This document shows, one piece after another, positions 15,487-22,797 of a DNA stretch of 64,000 nt. The notes below the pieces were generated by a model. It was not told the DNA's origin. It saw only the letters and a program-made list of their open reading frames with translations, and did not search any database. A program made the translations under genes and the position numbers. Position 1 is the stretch's first letter, and each line of letters starts with the position of its first letter. Source of the stretch: Cedecea lapagei (GTDB lineage Bacteria; Pseudomonadota; Gammaproteobacteria; Enterobacterales; Enterobacteriaceae). The DNA is taken from NCBI RefSeq assembly GCF_900635955.1, contig NZ_LR134201.1, positions 2,108,001 to 2,172,000 on the forward strand. Reading direction: 5' to 3'.

Positions 15487-15672
15487 TTAGGCTGCTGCGC
15501 GATATGCGGCTTCTTGGTACTTCAGGGCGCCAGCGGTAACGACTTCCAGTCGGTAGGCGTCTTTCTCAGGAATTACCTGTTTCCACTGAGAAACGGCGGC
15601 GTCACTAATACCTAATGCTTTAGCTACCGCTCGCTGGGTTCCGAAGTGGTCAATTACTTCTTTCTTGAACAT
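15487..15672 (-). CDS. cro: Cro repressor, P22 type
   Basis: 61 residues starting MFKKEVIDHFGTQRAVAKAL. The helix-turn-helix is TQRAVAKALGISDAAVSQWK. The sequence is very close to P22 Cro as I recall it. It represses pRM and the early promoters at the shared operators. First gene of the pR transcript. Confidence 0.93.
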   Translation of the reverse strand: MFKKEVIDHFGTQRAVAKALGISDAAVSQWKQVIPEKDAYRLEVVTAGALKYQEAAYRAAA

Positions 15673-15686
15673 AGACTCGCTCCGAA

Positions 15687-15753
15687 ATTAAAGAACACTT
15701 AAATTATCGAACTAAAGGAATCTTAAGTCAACTGTATTTAAGATGTCTTAACT
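15687..15753. promoter_or_regulatory. Right operator with pR and pRM
   Basis: Three 18-bp P22-like operators are visible at 15687-15704 (ATTAAAGAACACTTAAAT), 15711-15728 and 15736-15753. pR reads left: -35 TTGACT (15731-15726), 17-bp spacer, -10 GATAAT (15708-15703). The third operator abuts the cI ATG, so cI made from pRM would have almost no leader, as lambda cI does. Confidence 0.9.
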
Positions 15754-16449
15754 ATGAAAAATGAAACGATCGGCGACCGCATCAAAGCGACTCGAAAAGA
15801 ACTGAAAATCAACAACCAAAAAGGCCTGGCTAAACTAGTCGGTGTCTCATACGTTGCTGTCTCTCAATGGGAGCGAGGAGAGACTGAGCCAACTGGTGGT
15901 AATCTGATGCTTCTTGCTAAAGCGTTGGGGGTTCGTGCGGAATGGCTTACCAACGGTGAGCTTCCAAAGCGAAACGATGGTCAGGAACCGCCCGTTTATA
16001 CGATCCAGGCTGAGCCTAACAGCTATGTCGTGGCCGTTTTGGATGCCAAGGCTAGCGCTGGAAATGGCATAGCGGTGTTCAATGAAGTGGATGAGACGAT
16101 CTCCAGCATCATTTATGAAAACGACAAGGCTATGGAGATTTTCGGTCACCGCCCAGCTGAGAGCATGCGGGTGATCACTGTTGTCGGTGACAGCATGTCA
16201 GGCACCATCGAGACCGGTGACAATATCTTCGTTGATATCTCGAAAGACTACTTCGACGGTGACGGCATCTACGTCTTTAAGTTCAAAGGCTCTCTAATGG
16301 TCAAGCGCCTACAGTTCACCGCGGATGGCCTGTTAGTTCGCTCTGACAACCCGAAATATGCAGACTGGCTGATCAGGGAAGAGAACGAGCAGCATCTCAA
16401 GGTGTTGGGTCGGGTGATCTACACCCACTCAGTAACGCGCTACGTTTAA
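15754..16449 (+). CDS. cI: Prophage repressor CI (C2-like), self-cleaving
   Basis: 231 residues. N-terminal helix-turn-helix (NNQKGLAKLVGVSYVAVSQWERGE, about 20-43). C-terminal S24/LexA-type autoprotease with cleavage site Ala102-Gly103, catalytic Ser147 (VVGDSMSG) and Lys184 (LMVKRL). It maintains lysogeny at the P22-like operators and should be cleaved on RecA activation. All catalytic residues are present, so the repressor looks functional. Confidence 0.95.
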   Translation: MKNETIGDRIKATRKELKINNQKGLAKLVGVSYVAVSQWERGETEPTGGNLMLLAKALGVRAEWLTNGELPKRNDGQEPPVYTIQAEPNSYVVAVLDAKASAGNGIAVFNEVDETISSIIYENDKAMEIFGHRPAESMRVITVVGDSMSGTIETGDNIFVDISKDYFDGDGIYVFKFKGSLMVKRLQFTADGLLVRSDNPKYADWLIREENEQHLKVLGRVIYTHSVTRYV

Positions 16450-16533
16450 GCAGAGTCTAGCCCCACAGCCTGACGAGACGTTTGAGTAAAGAGGCCGCAG
16501 AGATGCGGCTGTTAAAGGAAAATTGGAGTCGCA

Positions 16534-16965
16534 ATGACTGGTTTCGAAAAAATCACCTTCGTCATACCATTTAACAATGATGACGAACTAGTGAAGCCTA
16601 TTACATCGTTTAAGGCTGAGAAAATCCCTGGAGACCTAAAAATCAATTTCAGAATTGGCTTTGTTGGTCTGAAGGCTGGGCATCGGTACCATTTTAAGAT
16701 TTTCATTAACCCCATCCATCTGAAGCTAAAGGTTGGTGAACAAGCCCAACTTCAAAGTCCATTCAGTGAGTCGGCGAAGATGTTTATAGACACCCCAGAA
16801 TCTAAGGATGAGGATAGTATTGACGGGCAGCTAAATGTTGAAATGGGAAAAGTTAACATTGTTGCTCGAGGGATCTATGAGGTTAAGTCCGTACTAACAG
16901 ATAGTGATGCAGAGGACAGTGAACTTCATGTTTTAACAACTTTCTTTTCAGTTGAAAGCGAATGA
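16534..16965 (+). CDS. Unknown protein in the rexA position
   Basis: 143 residues starting MTGFEKITFVIPFNNDDELV. The pattern (KINFRIGFVGLKAGHRYHFKIFINP, then GIYEVKSVLTDSD...LHVLTTFFSVESE) suggests a beta-sandwich similar in outline to C2-like domains found in some phage and defence proteins. It lies 84 bp downstream of cI on the same strand and overlaps the next gene by 4 bp. Expression from pRM in the lysogen is likely, so a superinfection-exclusion or conversion role is a reasonable inference. Confidence 0.75.
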   Translation: MTGFEKITFVIPFNNDDELVKPITSFKAEKIPGDLKINFRIGFVGLKAGHRYHFKIFINPIHLKLKVGEQAQLQSPFSESAKMFIDTPESKDEDSIDGQLNVEMGKVNIVARGIYEVKSVLTDSDAEDSELHVLTTFFSVESE

Positions 16966-17573
16966 ACGATAATCGTAAAGATAGCAAAATGCTTGTTGCA
17001 ACGGATTTTCAAAGGTCAAGCTTAAGGGTCGTTGCCGGAACTGATTTTGCCTCTGGGTTTGAAAATGATGGCAGTAGACCATATGATGATATCAAAGATG
17101 AAAAAGCAACCGAGGGTATAATGTCAGATATCACCAGAAGCGAATTGGATGCTCTGCTTAAGGCAAACAAGGCTGAAGTAGATGCTATTGCTTCTGGAAT
17201 TCGTAGAGAAATGTCCGAATGGAGAGAGCAGAACAATGCGCAAATCTCTCAGCTGACAATTGCCATAAACTCACTATCAGCAAAAGTTGATGGCAAGATG
17301 GATAGTGTTGAAGGCGACGTAAAGTCCCTAAGTGGTAAGTTTGAAGGAATACAAGGCCAAATCACTGGAATCAATACTGCAATCAGCGGAATTCAATCTG
17401 GGATGTCTACAAAATTAGCTATTTTTGGTGTGATTATCGCTGTTATTGTTGCAATCCCAAGCCTTATGTCCTCATTTAAAGATCCTGTCCCAGTGAACCA
17501 GCAGAGCCAGACTCAGCCACCAATAATAATCCAAGTTCCACAGTTGGAAGCTCCATCAAAAAACACCCATTAA
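16962..17573 (+). CDS. Coiled-coil membrane protein in the rexB position
   Basis: 203 residues. After an N-terminal region of about 50 residues comes a long coiled coil (about 50-150, with heptad-like LSAKVDGKMDSVEGDVKSLS). One membrane segment follows at about 157-176 (LAIFGVIIAVIVAIPSLMSS) and then a proline/glutamine-rich tail. Coupled to the previous gene by a 4-bp overlap and closed by a terminator. With its partner it forms a cytosolic/membrane pair downstream of cI, as rexA-rexB do in lambda, without obvious sequence similarity. Confidence 0.75.
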   Translation: MNDNRKDSKMLVATDFQRSSLRVVAGTDFASGFENDGSRPYDDIKDEKATEGIMSDITRSELDALLKANKAEVDAIASGIRREMSEWREQNNAQISQLTIAINSLSAKVDGKMDSVEGDVKSLSGKFEGIQGQITGINTAISGIQSGMSTKLAIFGVIIAVIVAIPSLMSSFKDPVPVNQQSQTQPPIIIQVPQLEAPSKNTH

Positions 17574-17596
17574 CCCGGCCACCGAGCCGGGTTTTT
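17573..17596 (+). terminator. Terminator behind the cI-linked operon
   Basis: CCCGGC pairs with GCCGGG around CACCGA, followed by five T. Virtually the same sequence recurs at 17877-17901, and a variant at 17983-18008. Confidence 0.85.
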
Positions 17597-17629
17597 CATG
17601 GTACAATGCCCGTCCCAGAGAAATTTGCC

Positions 17630-17863
17630 ATGAAATCTGAAGACACCCTCGACTGGTACCCCGCCCAACTCCCTCCTGTAAAAATTATTCTCGGTACAGC
17701 TGTACTGGAGGTAGGGAAAACCGGAAGGCCAATTAATACCCGTACACTGCTTGAGTATCTTCAAGTCTCACAAGGAAAACAGAAAAGAAGAGACAATAAG
17801 GTCGCCATGCAGACAGCGATTGATGTACTGCGCGACAACCAAAGAATTAACGGCAGGAACTAA
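17630..17863 (+). CDS. Small protein, possibly YmgB/AriR-like
   Basis: 77 residues from the ATG giving MKSEDTLDWYPAQ; an ATG 24 nt earlier is in frame. The core IILGTAVLEVGKTGRPINTRTLLEYLQVS resembles the small dimeric helical YmgB/AriR proteins, but the match is weak. It lies between two copies of the same terminator, and TACAAT at 17601 could be a -10 element. This suggests its own transcription unit in the lysogen. Confidence 0.55.
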   Translation: MKSEDTLDWYPAQLPPVKIILGTAVLEVGKTGRPINTRTLLEYLQVSQGKQKRRDNKVAMQTAIDVLRDNQRINGRN

Positions 17864-17876
17864 TCGTATATATTTC

Positions 17877-17901
17877 AACCCGGCCACCGAGCCGGGTTTT
17901 T
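17877..17901 (+). terminator. Second copy of the CCCGGC/GCCGGG terminator
   Basis: The stem, loop and T-run are the same as at 17573-17596. Closes the 77-residue gene. Confidence 0.85.
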
Positions 17902-17982
17902 GTTGCCTAATTAGTAACATGGACTATTCTCAAAATGTAGTAAGCGACAGAGACATCGCTGCAAGCTGTAACTACGTTTCCC

Positions 17983-18008
17983 ACCCGGCTACCTCGGCCG
18001 GGTTTTTT
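17983..18008 (+). terminator. Third, variant copy of the terminator
   Basis: ACCCGGC-TACCTCG-GCCGGGT followed by six T. No gene ends just before it; together with the flanking copies it insulates the pL operon from read-through out of the cI operon. Confidence 0.75.
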
Positions 18009-18099
18009 ATACCGCCCCCAAAAAACACCTCATTAATGACACCCCACGCCAATGCCATTTTCCACTGAAATTGCCATTTTTTTCTTAAAAAATATATTC

Positions 18100-18127
18100 T
18101 TGCGTGATCCAGTTCGTCGCCTAGAAT
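18100..18127 (+). promoter_or_regulatory. Candidate promoter for an immunity-region small RNA
   Basis: TTGCGT (18100-18105), 16-bp spacer, TAGAAT (18122-18127). The expected start is near 18135 and a strong terminator lies about 70 bp downstream. Confidence 0.5.
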
Positions 18128-18134
18128 AAGTTGT

Positions 18135-18208
18135 GAGATCGACATGTCTCAACCTTGTTGTAGACCTTTTGCTCCCTTACCCGCCCTTGCCTATGGGCGG
18201 GCTTTTTT
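18135..18208 (+). ncRNA. Candidate ~74-nt prophage small RNA
   Basis: Between the promoter-like sequence and the hairpin CCCGCCC/GGGCGGG (18180-18202, followed by six T) there is no good reading frame. The 5' end can fold as GAGA-TCGACATG-TCTC (about 18135-18150), followed by a single-stranded, pyrimidine-rich linker. This is the form of a compact trans-acting sRNA. It lies beside pL, where lambdoid phages often encode sRNAs. I do not match it to a named RNA. Confidence 0.45.
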
Positions 18209-18396
18209 ATTCCCTACTCCATAACACCCTTAGCCACACAACATATCTTCGCCATAACCGACCATCCAACCATCCTGCATGCTTCATCATAAAAAATCTG
18301 CTCTCCATCAATCATCGCCACATAAATGTGAAATTTTAACCAACCGACCCTACCACACGCCCACCGAGATGGCACTTAAGCACCCCCGGCAATTAA

Positions 18397-18449
18397 ATTT
18401 AAGTTTTCTTTAAATCTAGCTTGACGATAAATTTAAGTTGTCTTAAATT
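18397..18449 (+). promoter_or_regulatory. Left operator and pL promoter
   Basis: Two operators match those at the right: 18397-18414 (ATTTAAGTTTTCTTTAAA) and 18431-18448 (ATTTAAGTTGTCTTAAAT). pL is -35 TTGACG (18421-18426), 17-bp spacer, -10 TAAATT (18444-18449), overlapping the second operator. It drives N and the early-left operon. Confidence 0.88.
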
Positions 18450-18489
18450 AAGTCCATCGGCAGGACGCACTACTCACCAGGACGGTGAA

Positions 18490-18520
18490 CGCTCATTAAC
18501 AGATAGCCCTGAAGAAGGGC
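18490..18520 (+). promoter_or_regulatory. nutL: nutL antitermination site
   Basis: boxA-like CGCTCATTAACA (18490-18501) and boxB GCCCTGAAGAAGGGC (18506-18520). boxB is the same as in nutR, so one N protein serves both. boxA differs from the nutR copy by an A for T at position 6 and later bases. Confidence 0.92.
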
Positions 18521-18723
18521 GAATACACCGAGACAGTTTGTTTTGGGGTGTGGCGAAACAGGTAATGGTTCGCAGGCATCGTGAAGTAATCGGGATTGGC
18601 GGCGCTGCCACCTGAAAATTTATCGATGGTGCGTGAATTGATCACTCACGCGAAAAGACCAGCGGATTCTGTGGTTCGATTCCACATTCACCACACCACC
18701 AAAACACACTGACAGGAGGATGT

Positions 18724-19053
18724 ATGGACTCACAAGCACGTCGCCGCGAACGTCGCGCAGCTAAACAAACTGAATGGAAAGCTGCTAACCCCCTGTTAGT
18801 GGGAGTAAGCGCAAAGCCACAGCGCCAGGTGCTGACGCTGAACCGTAAGGTTGACCGGGTGCAGAAGGCGGCTGAGCCAATCCGTAACGAGATGGCCACG
18901 CAGATTATTAAGGCTGCAGATGTTCACGAAGCGCTGCGCAACCAGTCAGATAAGCGCAATCAGCGCATGTGGCACAACAAACCAACCAGAGAGATAGGTA
19001 TCACCTGCTCTGGGCGTCAGAAGATGAAGGGAAAGAGCATCCCTTTGATTTAA
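18724..19053 (+). CDS. N: Early antiterminator N, lambda type
   Basis: 109 residues (lambda N has 107). The arginine-rich RNA-binding start (MDSQARRRERRAAKQTEWKA) and the following NPLLVGVSAKP match lambda N almost residue for residue. The end (ITCSGRQKMKGKSIPLI) does too. The middle diverges. N binds boxB and modifies RNA polymerase with host Nus factors. AGGAGG lies 5 nt before the ATG. First gene of the pL operon. Confidence 0.95.
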   Translation: MDSQARRRERRAAKQTEWKAANPLLVGVSAKPQRQVLTLNRKVDRVQKAAEPIRNEMATQIIKAADVHEALRNQSDKRNQRMWHNKPTREIGITCSGRQKMKGKSIPLI

Positions 19054-19065
19054 AGGAACAGGAAG

Positions 19066-19452
19066 TCATTTGTTCGGACCATGAGGAGCGAGATTGAACT
19101 CTAAATTATATAAATTGCCATCTGGCGCTTTAAATTCAACTTCAAAGTAAATTTTGGGGTTGAATGGATCGGGGACATTTTTGGCTATGCACGTCGACCG
19201 CCATGGTATATGCCCACTCTTTCCTTCACCAAGAGACCGGGACTTCCACCAGTCGTACCATGACTGATCATTTGGCTGGTCACTACCCTTTTCTCTTACG
19301 AACCAATGATTTCTCTTTGAGCGATTACTCATTTCTGTGTTTGGGTACATAGGGGAAGTAAGCTTTTTATCAATCAACATAAGTCCTCTTCGGTAATTAC
19401 CTTTTAGATATTTACATTCTGGGTCATAACAATGATTAATCAAGTTTTTCAT
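19066..19452 (-). CDS. Unknown protein, reversed within the pL operon
   Basis: 128 residues starting MKNLINHCYDPECKYLKGNY. Contains QSWYDWWKSRSLGEG and a beta-rich end (KIYFEVEFKAPDGNLYNLEFNLA). It runs against N and the rest of the early-left operon and ends 12 bp from N. Its ribosome site is weak. Such reversed genes are often lysogen-expressed exclusion or conversion genes, but nothing in the sequence names a function. Confidence 0.6.
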   Translation of the reverse strand: MKNLINHCYDPECKYLKGNYRRGLMLIDKKLTSPMYPNTEMSNRSKRNHWFVREKGSDQPNDQSWYDWWKSRSLGEGKSGHIPWRSTCIAKNVPDPFNPKIYFEVEFKAPDGNLYNLEFNLAPHGPNK

Positions 19453-19474
19453 AAGGTTGCTTATGCGACCTTTA

Positions 19475-19500
19475 TCGCTCTATCGGGCGGGCTATCGTAA
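19475..19500 (+). repeat. Intergenic repeat, copy 1
   Basis: TCGCTCTATCGGGCGGGCTA followed by TCGTAA, in the leader of the zinc-ribbon gene. Related copies are at 20179-20204 and 20491-20516, each just before a gene of this operon. Confidence 0.6.
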
Positions 19501-19538
19501 ATCTGAGAGCGTTACCGCTCGTTAATTTGAGGTGAGAT

Positions 19539-20168
19539 ATGGGCGACAGATTTGAAGGGGAGATTATTCGCGGTGTTATTAACGACACTCGCCTCTTCCC
19601 TTGTATTGAGCGGGTTAGAAGTGGGTTTGTCCAGAAATTCGGAAAAAGAATTGTTCAGGGTGGTAAGTGCATCCAAGAGTGCGATTTTGAAATCACTCCA
19701 CCAGAAAGGAGTTGGTATTCAAAGGAAATTGATGGTGTGTGGCACTGGGTTGAAGGCTGTAGCCATTGCAATGGGAACCCCAAGGACTGGGACTATGTTC
19801 GCTGCGATAAACATGATGTCTGCGTTGATTGTGGAGTAGATAGAGATAACGCAGAGAAATCTACCAGCGGCGCTGTGTGGTGGTGTAGTGGAGGGTGGCG
19901 TTGTAATGATTGCCAAGAGCGTATTAACAAAAAGCGCCTAGCAGAGGCAGAATCAAGGATCGTTCCTGATGATGAATATGATGAGATGGATTTTTGGCGC
20001 GAAGATGAAGCTCGCTGCCCGTGGTGTAAAGCTGAAATATCCACCGACGAATCATACGACGCCTATCAGGAAGAGCATACGTGCTATGAGTGCGAGCGTC
20101 ACTTCAAGCTGACGGCAGAGCATTCGATTTCATGGACAACTATTCGTTCAGTCAAGAAGGTCGCTTAG
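19539..20168 (+). CDS. Multi-zinc-ribbon phage protein
   Basis: 209 residues. Several Cys/His pairs: CSHC (about 78), CDKHDVCVDC (about 92-101), CNDC (about 125), then CPWC...CYEC near the C-terminus (about 158-190). These would form two or more zinc ribbons. The N-terminus lacks a match. Early-left operon gene; a nucleic-acid-binding role is plausible but not shown. Confidence 0.65.
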   Translation: MGDRFEGEIIRGVINDTRLFPCIERVRSGFVQKFGKRIVQGGKCIQECDFEITPPERSWYSKEIDGVWHWVEGCSHCNGNPKDWDYVRCDKHDVCVDCGVDRDNAEKSTSGAVWWCSGGWRCNDCQERINKKRLAEAESRIVPDDEYDEMDFWREDEARCPWCKAEISTDESYDAYQEEHTCYECERHFKLTAEHSISWTTIRSVKKVA

Positions 20169-20178
20169 GCGGACTTTG

Positions 20179-20204
20179 TCGCTCTATCAGGCGGGCTATC
20201 GTAC
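20179..20204 (+). repeat. Intergenic repeat, copy 2
   Basis: TCGCTCTATCAGGCGGGCTA then TCGTAC, one base different from copy 1 over the first 24 positions; located between the zinc-ribbon gene and the 76-residue gene. Confidence 0.6.
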
Positions 20205-20254
20205 AAGCCGCAAAGATGCGGTTCATATCATCAAATAATTGAGAGGGTTACAGC

Positions 20255-20485
20255 ATGGCAATTAGCGCAACATTAAAAGCAAAGCAACTAAACGGCGTAG
20301 TCCCATTCGGCGACGGCTGGGGTCGCCATGTGGAGATTGACGTCGAAGATCTGGATATTGCCGAGGCTGTTAATGCTGATGAAATAATCAATGAATATTC
20401 CACTGACGATTTGCTCGATGCGATTGGTGAAGATGCAGTTATTTCATGGCTCAAGGAATGCGGATACGAGGTCAATAGCCTCTGA
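20255..20485 (+). CDS. Small acidic early phage protein
   Basis: 76 residues starting MAISATLKAKQLNGVVPFGD. Acidic, with a helical C-terminal half (VNADEIINEYSTDDLLDAIG). Unrecognised member of the early-left operon. Confidence 0.6.
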   Translation: MAISATLKAKQLNGVVPFGDGWGRHVEIDVEDLDIAEAVNADEIINEYSTDDLLDAIGEDAVISWLKECGYEVNSL

Positions 20486-20490
20486 CTCTT

Positions 20491-20516
20491 TCAGCTCTAT
20501 CGGGCTGGGCATAGAA
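20491..20516 (+). repeat. Intergenic repeat, copy 3 (diverged)
   Basis: TCAGCTCTATCGGGCTGGGC then ATAGAA. Shares GCTCTATCGGGC with copy 1, then diverges. Confidence 0.45.
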
Positions 20517-20550
20517 AGACATTAACGGTAACGGCCAGATAAACATTAAC

Positions 20551-20571
20551 GCCACCTTCGGGTGGTTTTTT
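20551..20571 (+). terminator. Intrinsic terminator within the pL operon
   Basis: CCACC-TTCG-GGTGG followed by six T; a strong UUCG tetraloop hairpin. N-modified polymerase is expected to read through it. Confidence 0.8.
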
Positions 20572-20594
20572 ATTGCTAAGAACAGGAGTTATAG

Positions 20595-20876
20595 ATGGAG
20601 CGTTTTGCAAAGTTATTTGAAAGTCACGGTCGCCAGATTTTGGTTCGTAAAGGAGAAAACAGCGATGGAGAATGCGCACTATGCATTTCAACAATGTTCG
20701 ATGGCGCTGAAATGTCTTTGAATCTCGGATTTGGTGAGAATGAAGAGGCAATGAGCAATGCACTGGAATCATTTACTCAAGAGCAAGCGGATGTGTTCGG
20801 AAAGAAGTTTGAAGGACAAAATAGCGCATTCGAAGCATTTAAATCACTGACTAACACTTGCGAAGATGATGACTAG
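20595..20876 (+). CDS. Early phage protein, unknown
   Basis: 93 residues starting MERFAKLFESHGRQILVRKG. An N-terminal beta-rich part (QILVRKGENSDGECALCIST) is followed by acidic helices. Flanked by intrinsic terminators. Unrecognised. Confidence 0.6.
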   Translation: MERFAKLFESHGRQILVRKGENSDGECALCISTMFDGAEMSLNLGFGENEEAMSNALESFTQEQADVFGKKFEGQNSAFEAFKSLTNTCEDDD

Positions 20877-20897
20877 GTCGCTAAGGCGGCCTTTTTT
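20877..20897 (+). terminator. Weak terminator in the pL operon
   Basis: GGTCGC-TAAG-GCGGCC (one G-U pair) followed by six T. Confidence 0.5.
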
Positions 20898-20925
20898 ATT
20901 ACATACGGTTTAACAGAGGTGAGAG

Positions 20926-21132
20926 ATGGCAAAGCAGATTGCAGAGGCAAAAATCCTTGACGCCAACGGTACGTATTTTATCGACGGCAGCATCCATCCC
21001 GTCTATCTGAATGAAGACGGCGACACTTATTTGGTAGAAGAATACGAAAAAGGGGAGCCGTGCGAGCATGTGATTAAAGACCTTTTCGCAGATGGTGTTC
21101 TGGTTGCAGTAAATCCTATTGGATACAGCTAA
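20926..21132 (+). CDS. Small early phage protein
   Basis: 68 residues starting MAKQIAEAKILDANGTYFID. Beta-rich and acidic. The leader ACAGAGGTGAGAG is repeated before the next gene. Unrecognised. Confidence 0.6.
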   Translation: MAKQIAEAKILDANGTYFIDGSIHPVYLNEDGDTYLVEEYEKGEPCEHVIKDLFADGVLVAVNPIGYS

Positions 21133-21144
21133 CAGAGGTGAGAG

Positions 21145-21372
21145 ATGGAAACAGGTGGACAGGCTTTCCCACGCCAGCAATGGGAATATGACGGGCAAAA
21201 CAATGTGCTGCAGTATCAGGAAGAAGGCATGACACTGAGGGATTTTTTCGCCGCGAAGTTCATGCAAGGCGTTTGCGCCAACCCGGACAAGCTATACAGC
21301 GATGAGCATCTTGCCAAAGAGGCTTATGAAATGGCTGACGCAATGATCAAAGCCCGTTCGGCGCACAACTAA
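21145..21372 (+). CDS. Small phage protein with GMTLRDFFAAK motif
   Basis: 75 residues. The pairing of an N-terminal GGQAFPR with EEGMTLRDFFAAKFMQG (about 31-47) is a common signature in small early proteins of lambdoid phages; its function is not known. Confidence 0.7.
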   Translation: METGGQAFPRQQWEYDGQNNVLQYQEEGMTLRDFFAAKFMQGVCANPDKLYSDEHLAKEAYEMADAMIKARSAHN

Positions 21373-21387
21373 ATATAGGATGAGGAT

Positions 21388-21501
21388 ATGGCCAATTACC
21401 GAAACGTAACTATCGAATGGCTAATCGCCATGCTTGCTGATGGTTATGTCGCTATCTGCGACGCAGACAAGCAAGAAATTCTTGATGTGACATTCGAGTA
21501 A
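21388..21501 (+). CDS. 37-residue early phage peptide
   Basis: Starts MANYRNVTIEWLIAMLADGY, with AGGATGAGG before the ATG, and ends DVTFE. Helical first half. Unrecognised; supported by the ribosome site and its place in the operon. Confidence 0.5.
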   Translation: MANYRNVTIEWLIAMLADGYVAICDADKQEILDVTFE

Positions 21502-21559
21502 CCTCCGCATCAGCTTTCACTGAGAGCTGATGACTGATTCACCCTCGTTGTCATTGTTT

Positions 21560-21586
21560 GCCCGCCACTGTGCGGGCTTCTTTTTA
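21560..21586 (+). terminator. Intrinsic terminator in the pL operon
   Basis: GCCCGC-CACT-GTGCGGGC followed by a T-rich tail (TTCTTTTT). Confidence 0.7.
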
Positions 21587-21599
21587 ACTGGAGAAAAGT

Positions 21600-22574
21600 A
21601 TGGATAAGAAATTGCAGATAAGCATCATTAAAACAGATGCGGGAAAGTGCTTTATCACTGACTGCAAAGCAAGCAGTGGATACCATTACAATTACCACAA
21701 TTCGTCTATCGAGGGTCTAATATTTGATGGATTGGCTGCAAAACCTACCTTCCATAAAAATTGGTACGAGATACCTTCTTACCCTGAAAAAATAGAGCGC
21801 CTGATTACCGGACAGAAAACAAATCGACGCTATGAATTGAAGGATGCTGATTTAAGCAGTGAAAAATACCCGCTTATCGTCTCATATGATGACAGGGATT
21901 CTATCGATGAAGACCTGCTGCATTCGCTATACACGCTCAAGTCAGACGATGTTCCTGATTACCTTCAAGAGGTCGAGTGTGGGCTAGACCTTATCTGCGA
22001 GGTAGATAACTACCGTGATGCCCCTGAGTTTAGCTACCCAGGAATCAGGCGCGTACAGTTCAGTGATGAAAAATACACCATTTCAAATCAAAACATTAAG
22101 CACTCACTTATTGACTGCATCATCCTTCCTGAGCCATTAAGAGCCAATAGTGCCTGCGAAATATCATCCAAGGAAATGTTTGATCTCGTTCGCCAGCATG
22201 TTAAGGACAATATCCAAAGTGGCTTTGCAAGGATAACTAGTGATTACGACTTCTGTTTCACTGTTAAGAAAATAATCCCGCTGCTCAAGCCGCACACGTA
22301 CTCATATCAGGACATATTTGCCAGAACGAAGAAACAGCGGGCTAAATTGCATTTTAAAACGGATACGTCAAAGGAAATTGAGATATTCCAAATGACGCAT
22401 GACCGAGAGAACTACAAGGGATATACACCAATCAAGGGGTTTAAAGCAGATAACGAGTGGGAACTTAAAGAGCTGATTGACAGCTTCCTGTCAACTCTCA
22501 TGGAAACCATTCACTCACCAATTGAGCAGTGCTCATGCTGTAACGGTACTGGATACATGCAGGATATCAAATAG
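21600..22574 (+). CDS. Large early phage protein, unknown
   Basis: 324 residues starting MDKKLQISIIKTDAGKCFIT. No catalytic motif is recognised. The C-terminus ends in CSCCNGTGYMQ, a single CxxCxGxG knuckle like those in Q. Its A/T-rich codon use differs from the genes further right, which may mark a recent acquisition. Closed by its own terminator. Confidence 0.6.
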   Translation: MDKKLQISIIKTDAGKCFITDCKASSGYHYNYHNSSIEGLIFDGLAAKPTFHKNWYEIPSYPEKIERLITGQKTNRRYELKDADLSSEKYPLIVSYDDRDSIDEDLLHSLYTLKSDDVPDYLQEVECGLDLICEVDNYRDAPEFSYPGIRRVQFSDEKYTISNQNIKHSLIDCIILPEPLRANSACEISSKEMFDLVRQHVKDNIQSGFARITSDYDFCFTVKKIIPLLKPHTYSYQDIFARTKKQRAKLHFKTDTSKEIEIFQMTHDRENYKGYTPIKGFKADNEWELKELIDSFLSTLMETIHSPIEQCSCCNGTGYMQDIK

Positions 22575-22594
22575 CCGCCTAGTGCGGCTTTTTT
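22573..22594 (+). terminator. Intrinsic terminator
   Basis: AGCCGC-CTAGT-GCGGCT followed by six T, overlapping the stop of the 324-residue gene. Confidence 0.8.
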
Positions 22595-22657
22595 ATTCGC
22601 GTTTATTCATGAGCGCAGTCGCTGATTAATGAACACAACTAAACAGGAGTTCCCACG

Positions 22658-22795
22658 ATGATTTACCAATTCGCGGGCAGCGTCGCCGTGGGCGCTATCC
22701 AGCAAAACGAAAGCCAGCTTGAAAGATTAACCCGCCAACTCCGCAATATCGGGAAGTGGCTTAAAGACACCCTTAACCAGCGCGGAGAGCCGTAA
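22658..22795 (+). CDS. 45-residue early phage protein
   Basis: Starts MIYQFAGSVAVGAIQQNESQ with AGGAG upstream and ends NQRGEP. The first 14 residues are moderately hydrophobic; the rest is a basic amphipathic helix. It may occupy the position of kil-like genes, but no similarity to Kil was seen. Confidence 0.5.
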   Translation: MIYQFAGSVAVGAIQQNESQLERLTRQLRNIGKWLKDTLNQRGEP

Positions 22796-22797
22796 TC

